DNA of 9,905 nt, taken from assembly GCA_007124105.1 (NCBI GenBank), contig SLFT01000029.1, positions 1 through 9,905 of the forward strand, written 5' to 3'. The translations under genes and the position numbers were made by a program. The notes beneath the pieces are model-generated. The model saw nothing but the letters and a program-made list of their open reading frames with translations. It made no database searches and was not told the DNA's origin. This DNA is from Candidatus Hydrogenedentota bacterium. GTDB lineage: Bacteria > Hydrogenedentota > Hydrogenedentia > Hydrogenedentales > CAITNO01. Each line of letters begins with the position of its first letter. Positions within the stretch are counted from its first letter, which is position 1. Shown piece by piece: positions 6,550 to 9,905 of this stretch.

Positions 6550-6579
6550 ATTTTATCTGAAAGAGAACGGGTATATCAA
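6550..6579 (-). promoter_or_regulatory. Putative sigma70 promoter of tRNA-Thr
   Basis: On the minus strand, TTGATA (6574-6579) is followed by an 18-base spacer and TAAAAT (6550-6555), five of six matches to each consensus hexamer. The expected start is near 6543, giving a leader of about 46 bases before the mature tRNA at 6497. It lies between the end of the DNA methyltransferase gene and the tRNA, so it would drive the tRNA independently of that gene. Confidence 0.6.
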
Positions 6580-6613
6580 TTCCACGAACATAATGGCGCA
6601 GGAAAGGAGTGGT

Positions 6614-7693
6614 TCAGGGTTCGAACCGCGCGTACAGTTCAATTTCGTTTTCCGGCCATGGCGCGGGCGGCTGAAAATCGGGACAGGTTGCGGGGCGCGG
6701 CGCTGTGATGCGGGTTGCGCGACAGGTTTGTATTCTCCAGCCTATCGCAGCGCGGCGCAGGGATTGTTTTAGTAATTCGACGGCGGGCGGCGAGGTGATG
6801 TTGGGGATATTGCCGATGCGCGCAACGAATCGCGCTCCAGGGCGACAGGCGGCGGCGCAGGCGCGCCATGTCTGGGCCAGGTCGGCGATGTACGATTCCG
6901 CGCTTTGCTGGGAAATCTGGCCGCGCGCGTCGTTTTCTGGGAAAGGTGGGCCGCCTGCCAGCCAGTTGCGCAGCCACTGGTCGCACGCATAGCTGTTCAG
7001 GCCGTAATAGGGCGGCGAGGTGATGACCCAGTCAAACAAGGGATGTTGCGTCGTGCGTGTGATGTTTCTGCTGTCGGCTTCATACACCGCGCCGGGCGCT
7101 GCGGCGGGTTGTTTCGTCAGCAGATAGCGAGCGCGCATCTGAATCATGTCCAGTACGTTGCGCCTTGGCGGTTGCCTCCTGGCTTGTGTCCAGAATGCCA
7201 GTGCATTGTCAGGCTGGGGCGCAAAATCCGCGGGCAAATGATTCGAGAAATAGCGAGGCGCGTCGGGGCGCGTTGGACCGTGCAACATGCCCAGCAGCAG
7301 CGCGTGGAGTACGCTTTCTTCCGGAGAGTTGTGGGTATTGTGGGCGAAGTGGGCGCGACACTGACACAGCGCCTCAAGCGTTTCGGGTGTGTAAGCCCGT
7401 CTCCAGAACAGCCCGGACGGCGGGGGGCCGGGTTCCGTGTCGGCCAGGATGCGCGCGGCTATGCTTATGACGGCGTCGGGTGTTGCGCGAGACAGTTTTG
7501 CGCGAGCGACGATTGCCGCCGCGCGATTGGCGTCAATGCCGACTGCGCCCATACCGCGCAGCCGCGCTGCGAACAAAGCGGCGCCGCCGCCGCAAAATGG
7601 GTCCAGCAGCCACTGGCCGGGACGCGCGGATTTTATACGATCCAGGGGAAACCGAAGCGGGAACCGTGTGAAGTACGGGCATATCCCATTCAT
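6614..7693 (-). CDS. Solitary DNA methyltransferase (N4-cytosine/N6-adenine type)
   Basis: A 359-residue putative amino-methyltransferase. The SAM-binding motif I is WLLDPFCGGGAALFAARL (residues 28-45), followed by an acidic motif II (AVGIDAN). The catalytic motif IV is TSPPYYGL (225-232), the SPPY form typical of N4-cytosine or N6-adenine methylases. Motif I precedes motif IV. The ~185 residues between them (RYFSNHLP, then PPRRNVLDMIQMRARYLL) could hold the target-recognition region. The N-terminal YFTRFPLRFPLDRI resembles the PxKFPxxxP element of DNA methylases with this motif order. ATG 7693 is preferred (AGGA 7 bases upstream); ATG 7729 or GTG 7735 are in-frame alternatives. No restriction endonuclease gene is adjacent, so it may be a regulatory or orphan methylase. 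The target site cannot be read from sequence. An RNA methylase is possible but less likely given SPPY. Confidence 0.8.
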   Translation of the reverse strand: MNGICPYFTRFPLRFPLDRIKSARPGQWLLDPFCGGGAALFAARLRGMGAVGIDANRAAAIVARAKLSRATPDAVISIAARILADTEPGPPPSGLFWRRAYTPETLEALCQCRAHFAHNTHNSPEESVLHALLLGMLHGPTRPDAPRYFSNHLPADFAPQPDNALAFWTQARRQPPRRNVLDMIQMRARYLLTKQPAAAPGAVYEADSRNITRTTQHPLFDWVITSPPYYGLNSYACDQWLRNWLAGGPPFPENDARGQISQQSAESYIADLAQTWRACAAACRPGARFVARIGNIPNITSPPAVELLKQSLRRAAIGWRIQTCRATRITAPRPATCPDFQPPAPWPENEIELYARFEP

Positions 7694-7758
7694 TCGGTGT
7701 TCCTGTTTCGTGTGCGCGGCGTACTCCATTAGCACCCTGTCGGTCGTCTTCCATCATC

Positions 7759-7787
7759 AGTATAAAGAAGTTGGCGTATGTTGTTCA
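7759..7787 (-). promoter_or_regulatory. Putative promoter of the DNA methyltransferase
   Basis: On the minus strand, TGAACA (7782-7787; four of six matches) and TATACT (7759-7764; five of six) are separated by 17 bases, upstream of all candidate starts of the methyltransferase. The -35 hexamer lies within one arm of the inverted repeat at 7776-7854, so a protein binding that repeat could control transcription. Confidence 0.4.
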
Positions 7788-7854
7788 CGCTTCAGCGCGC
7801 TGACTTGTTCGAGTGCCCGGTGTTACTCCGCGCGCTAACGCGTGAACAATATAC
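7776..7854. repeat. Large imperfect inverted repeat (25-base arms, 29-base spacer)
   Basis: The left arm (7776-7800) and right arm (7830-7854) are reverse complements at 22 of 25 positions. The arm core TTGTTCACGC (7781-7790) is matched exactly by GCGTGAACAA (7840-7849), and GCGCGC (7795-7800) by GCGCGC (7830-7835). The spacer has a minor GAGT/ACTC stem. There is no T run, so it is not an ordinary intrinsic terminator. It fills most of the gap between the membrane-protein gene and the methyltransferase gene. It could be a regulatory cruciform, an operator, a transcript-stabilising hairpin or a short palindromic mobile repeat. Confidence 0.7.
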
Positions 7855-7882
7855 TCGGTGAATATGTCTCCGGGTTGTGTGG

Positions 7883-9484
7883 TTAAAGCACTGCGAGGTA
7901 TTGGCGGATTTCTTCGATGAGCAGTTCCGTTTCCATGGCGATGTCGCTGGAGATCAATTCCATTTGAAAAGGGTAGATATCATAGGCGATGCGGTATATG
8001 AGCAGCCACAAACATACAACGATGATTAACCCGCCGTTCAGAATGCCCATGTATCGGCGCAGCAGACACCCGTACACGCCGGTGTAATGACGCAATGAAT
8101 AAAGGCGGCGACCCTTGCGCAAGGACGCGTCTGCTTCGGTGTTATTGACGCGCAGGCGTTCGAACATGTTGCTCATTATCGCGAGCAGCAGCGGATACAA
8201 CATGCCCAGCGTCAGCAGCGCGGCAACGACGGCGCGCCAGATAAGCGGGATGTGAGATTCCCACTCGGCGCGCTGGGTGGTGTTGTGGGCAATCATAAGC
8301 GCGGTCAGCATGATCAATAGGGCAATCATTCCAAGGGCGGGCGCGGCTTTTCCAATCCACACGTGCGGCACGGCGCGCGCGCTTTTTCCGCTGACGCCGA
8401 GATGTTGCAGCAACCAGCCCAGCGAATACACGAACAGGAATGCGAACGCCGTTTCAACGAGCAACGTTATCGGCAGGAACAGGCGAAAATACTGGAGCGT
8501 TAACAGCTGGTTATATCCTTCCTCAAACGTTTCCAGCGCCTTCAATGCTTCTTCAATCCGCAAGAGGGCATTGTGCAGCGGGGACGCGACAACGCCGCCG
8601 TCCATCTGTGAAATGTCTGCGCGCACCTGGGCGGCGTCCCGCTGTATTTCCAGCGCGGCGATCAATTGAGGCGCGGACGGTTGAGAATCCGCGTCGTTGT
8701 CGCCCATGAGCCTTGCGCCCATCATGGCGAGGTTTTCCAGCCAGTTGTCCCAGTCGCGTGTGTCGCCGCGCTGGATGTCCTCTCTCGCGCGCGCTACGAT
8801 CATTTTTTCGCATTCCACCAGGGGACGGATGATTTGTCGCGCGATCTCGCGGCGTCGCTCGAGATAGCGTTGCCCCTGTTGCGGCATGCTTTCGTGCCAT
8901 AGCGGTTCCGGGAACAGTACCGGCGCATCCGAGGCGTTCGCGCGTGTAATAAGCGCGATCAACTCGGTTAAATCCGTTTCCGGACCCAGACCGGCGGCAA
9001 GGGCCGCCGCCTCCAGATAACGAGGCAATACATTGGCCGGCGGATTGACGCCCGCCTCGCGAAACCGCTCGCGCGCCTCCTCATATTGACCGTCTTCGTA
9101 AAGGGCGCACCCATAATTAATGATGAGCGAAGCGTTGCGCGGGTTAATCCTGTAGGCGATGTCATACGTTTCCAGGATATTTTCGGGCTCTTCAACTTGC
9201 GCCAGCGCCTCCACATAACGCGCGGGCGGCTGTTCGTTATCTTCCATTTCCCGTCGCACAACTGTTCGTAAAATAGGGCGCGCCTGAGCGGGATGCAGCG
9301 TGAGCGCCATGCGATACTGGGTTTCGCTTCTGTCGTAGCGCAGATAGCCCTCGGAAAACCACAGCGCGAAAGTGAACACAAGTACCAGGACGACAAGAAG
9401 CCGGAAGGCATGTCGAATACGGCGCGCCCAGGTGTAATCGTAAGTGCCTGTGGCGGTGTTCTTCCTGGTCGTTTGTGAAATCAC
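7883..9484 (-). CDS. Uncharacterised membrane protein with TPR-like domain, coupled to pgi
   Basis: I do not recognise this 533-residue protein. It has a short basic N-terminus and a first membrane segment at about 29-44. A hydrophilic, helical region of about 290 residues follows, containing one clear TPR-like unit (about 103-145: NILETYDIAYRINPRNASLI, then YGCALYEDGQYEEARERF) and further helices up to ~330. Four more hydrophobic segments lie at about 334-358, 380-399, 414-437 and 482-502. The signal-anchor followed by a long soluble part suggests that the TPR region faces the periplasm or outside and the C-terminal part is a membrane bundle, but topology is inferred. The start is GTG 9484, overlapping the pgi stop as GTGA with a G-rich tract upstream, so translation is probably coupled to pgi. 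No catalytic motif is visible. TPR units usually mediate protein contacts, so a scaffold or assembly role is conceivable, not shown. Confidence 0.8.
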   Translation of the reverse strand: MISQTTRKNTATGTYDYTWARRIRHAFRLLVVLVLVFTFALWFSEGYLRYDRSETQYRMALTLHPAQARPILRTVVRREMEDNEQPPARYVEALAQVEEPENILETYDIAYRINPRNASLIINYGCALYEDGQYEEARERFREAGVNPPANVLPRYLEAAALAAGLGPETDLTELIALITRANASDAPVLFPEPLWHESMPQQGQRYLERRREIARQIIRPLVECEKMIVARAREDIQRGDTRDWDNWLENLAMMGARLMGDNDADSQPSAPQLIAALEIQRDAAQVRADISQMDGGVVASPLHNALLRIEEALKALETFEEGYNQLLTLQYFRLFLPITLLVETAFAFLFVYSLGWLLQHLGVSGKSARAVPHVWIGKAAPALGMIALLIMLTALMIAHNTTQRAEWESHIPLIWRAVVAALLTLGMLYPLLLAIMSNMFERLRVNNTEADASLRKGRRLYSLRHYTGVYGCLLRRYMGILNGGLIIVVCLWLLIYRIAYDIYPFQMELISSDIAMETELLIEEIRQYLAVL

Positions 9485-9905
9485 CCGCCGCCCCCCATCA
9501 AATGCCGCGCAATCCGCTTGCCCTCCTCGACGCCGGGCTGGTCAAAGGTGTTTACATGGTACAGGCGTCCCGCCATTGCCGTTTCCACCTCGAGCATGTA
9601 CAACAGCTGCGCCAGCGCATACGCGTCGAGCCGGGACAGGATGATGCGCATCACAGGGCGGCCACTGCTTTTGAGCGCATCCATCGTGCCGCGCAGTTCC
9701 GCAGCCATCAGTTTGTTCATGGTTTTCCCGCGCAGATAGTCAAGTTCCTTGATTTGGGTCAATGTTTCGGGAATGCGCAACGACGTATCGAAACGGCGCA
9801 GTTCGAGGATATTGAAAATTTTGTTGTTCGGCCCCTCGCGGTATAGTTGCACCTGCGAATGCTGGTCAGTGGCGCCCAGCGCCTTGATGGGGGTCTGCCC
9901 TGCGA
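9481..9905 (-). CDS. pgi: Glucose-6-phosphate isomerase, C-terminal part (5' end outside window)
   Basis: The frame is open from the right edge to TGA at 9481-9483. It encodes the last ~141 residues of the glycolytic enzyme that interconverts glucose-6-phosphate and fructose-6-phosphate. TPIKALGATDQHSQVQLY contains the catalytic histidine segment. The stretch from GRLYHVN through TFDQPGVEEGK fits the second isomerase signature (FDQxGVExxK), whose lysine is an active-site residue. The C-terminus LMGGGG is short, as in bacterial enzymes of the ~450-residue class and unlike the ~550-residue class, though the full length is outside the window. The stop overlaps the GTG start of the following membrane-protein gene. 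Confidence 0.95.
   Translation of the reverse strand, partial: AGQTPIKALGATDQHSQVQLYREGPNNKIFNILELRRFDTSLRIPETLTQIKELDYLRGKTMNKLMAAELRGTMDALKSSGRPVMRIILSRLDAYALAQLLYMLEVETAMAGRLYHVNTFDQPGVEEGKRIARHLMGGGG

Noticed and set aside
6617..6632. GGGTTCGAACC on the plus strand, resembling a tRNA T loop
   Set aside because: No acceptor, D or anticodon arms surround it; it encodes the C-terminal RFEP of the methyltransferase on the other strand.
6905..7732. 275-codon plus-strand frame over the methyltransferase
   Set aside because: The minus-strand frame carries DPFCGGG and SPPY motifs; the plus-strand product has none and is cysteine/arginine-rich as antisense frames often are.
1..9905. CRISPR array or insertion sequence
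   Set aside because: No regularly spaced repeats, transposase frame or terminal inverted repeats with target duplication were seen by eye.

Overview
The window is a bacterial chromosome segment of moderate-to-high GC with dense housekeeping genes on the minus strand and a short, AT-richer, damaged stretch at its left end. The two tRNA genes encode their own CCA ends. A family 31 glycosidase and a secreted-protein fragment with a -YTVVVDG- style N-terminus would fit a polysaccharide-degrading Gram-negative lineage (for example PVC-group or Hydrogenedentota-like). That placement is a weak inference; nothing here fixes the taxon.

Layout, left to right. (1) Positions 1-575, plus strand: the C-terminal end of a glycoside hydrolase family 31 enzyme. 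(2) Positions 576-958: AT-rich DNA without a credible gene. (3) Positions 959-1034, minus strand: a tRNA-Arg(CCU) gene whose anticodon loop is one base short. (4) Positions 1163-1894, plus strand: a scar of three gene fragments. These are the signal-peptide end of a secreted protein, the C-terminal end of a type I restriction-modification methylase (HsdM) carrying an in-frame amber codon, and the first 71 codons of a DUF1016/YhcG-type nuclease-family protein. (5) Positions 1960-6214, minus strand: a likely operon, transcribed miaB - pepA - mtaB, with an exact TATAAT -10 box in front of miaB. (6) Positions 6422-6497, minus strand: tRNA-Thr(CGU) with a good sigma70-type promoter and a hairpin leader. 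(7) Positions 6614-7693, minus strand: a solitary DNA methyltransferase with TSPPY and DPFCGGG motifs. (8) Positions 7776-7854: a 25-bp imperfect inverted repeat overlapping the methyltransferase's putative promoter. (9) Positions 7883-9484, minus strand: an unrecognised membrane protein with a TPR-like soluble part, translationally coupled by a GTGA overlap to (10) the C-terminal end of glucose-6-phosphate isomerase, which runs off the right edge.

Functionally, miaB and mtaB encode the two methylthiotransferases that modify A37 of tRNAs (i6A to ms2i6A, and t6A to ms2t6A). They flank a cytosolic leucyl aminopeptidase. The left scar looks like the residue of a type I restriction island that was broken up after insertion next to, or inside, a secreted-protein gene. 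The most interesting points are the shortened tRNA-Arg loop, the remnant restriction island, the palindrome over the promoter of the orphan methyltransferase, and the pgi-coupled unknown membrane protein. I did not find a clearly new multi-gene system.
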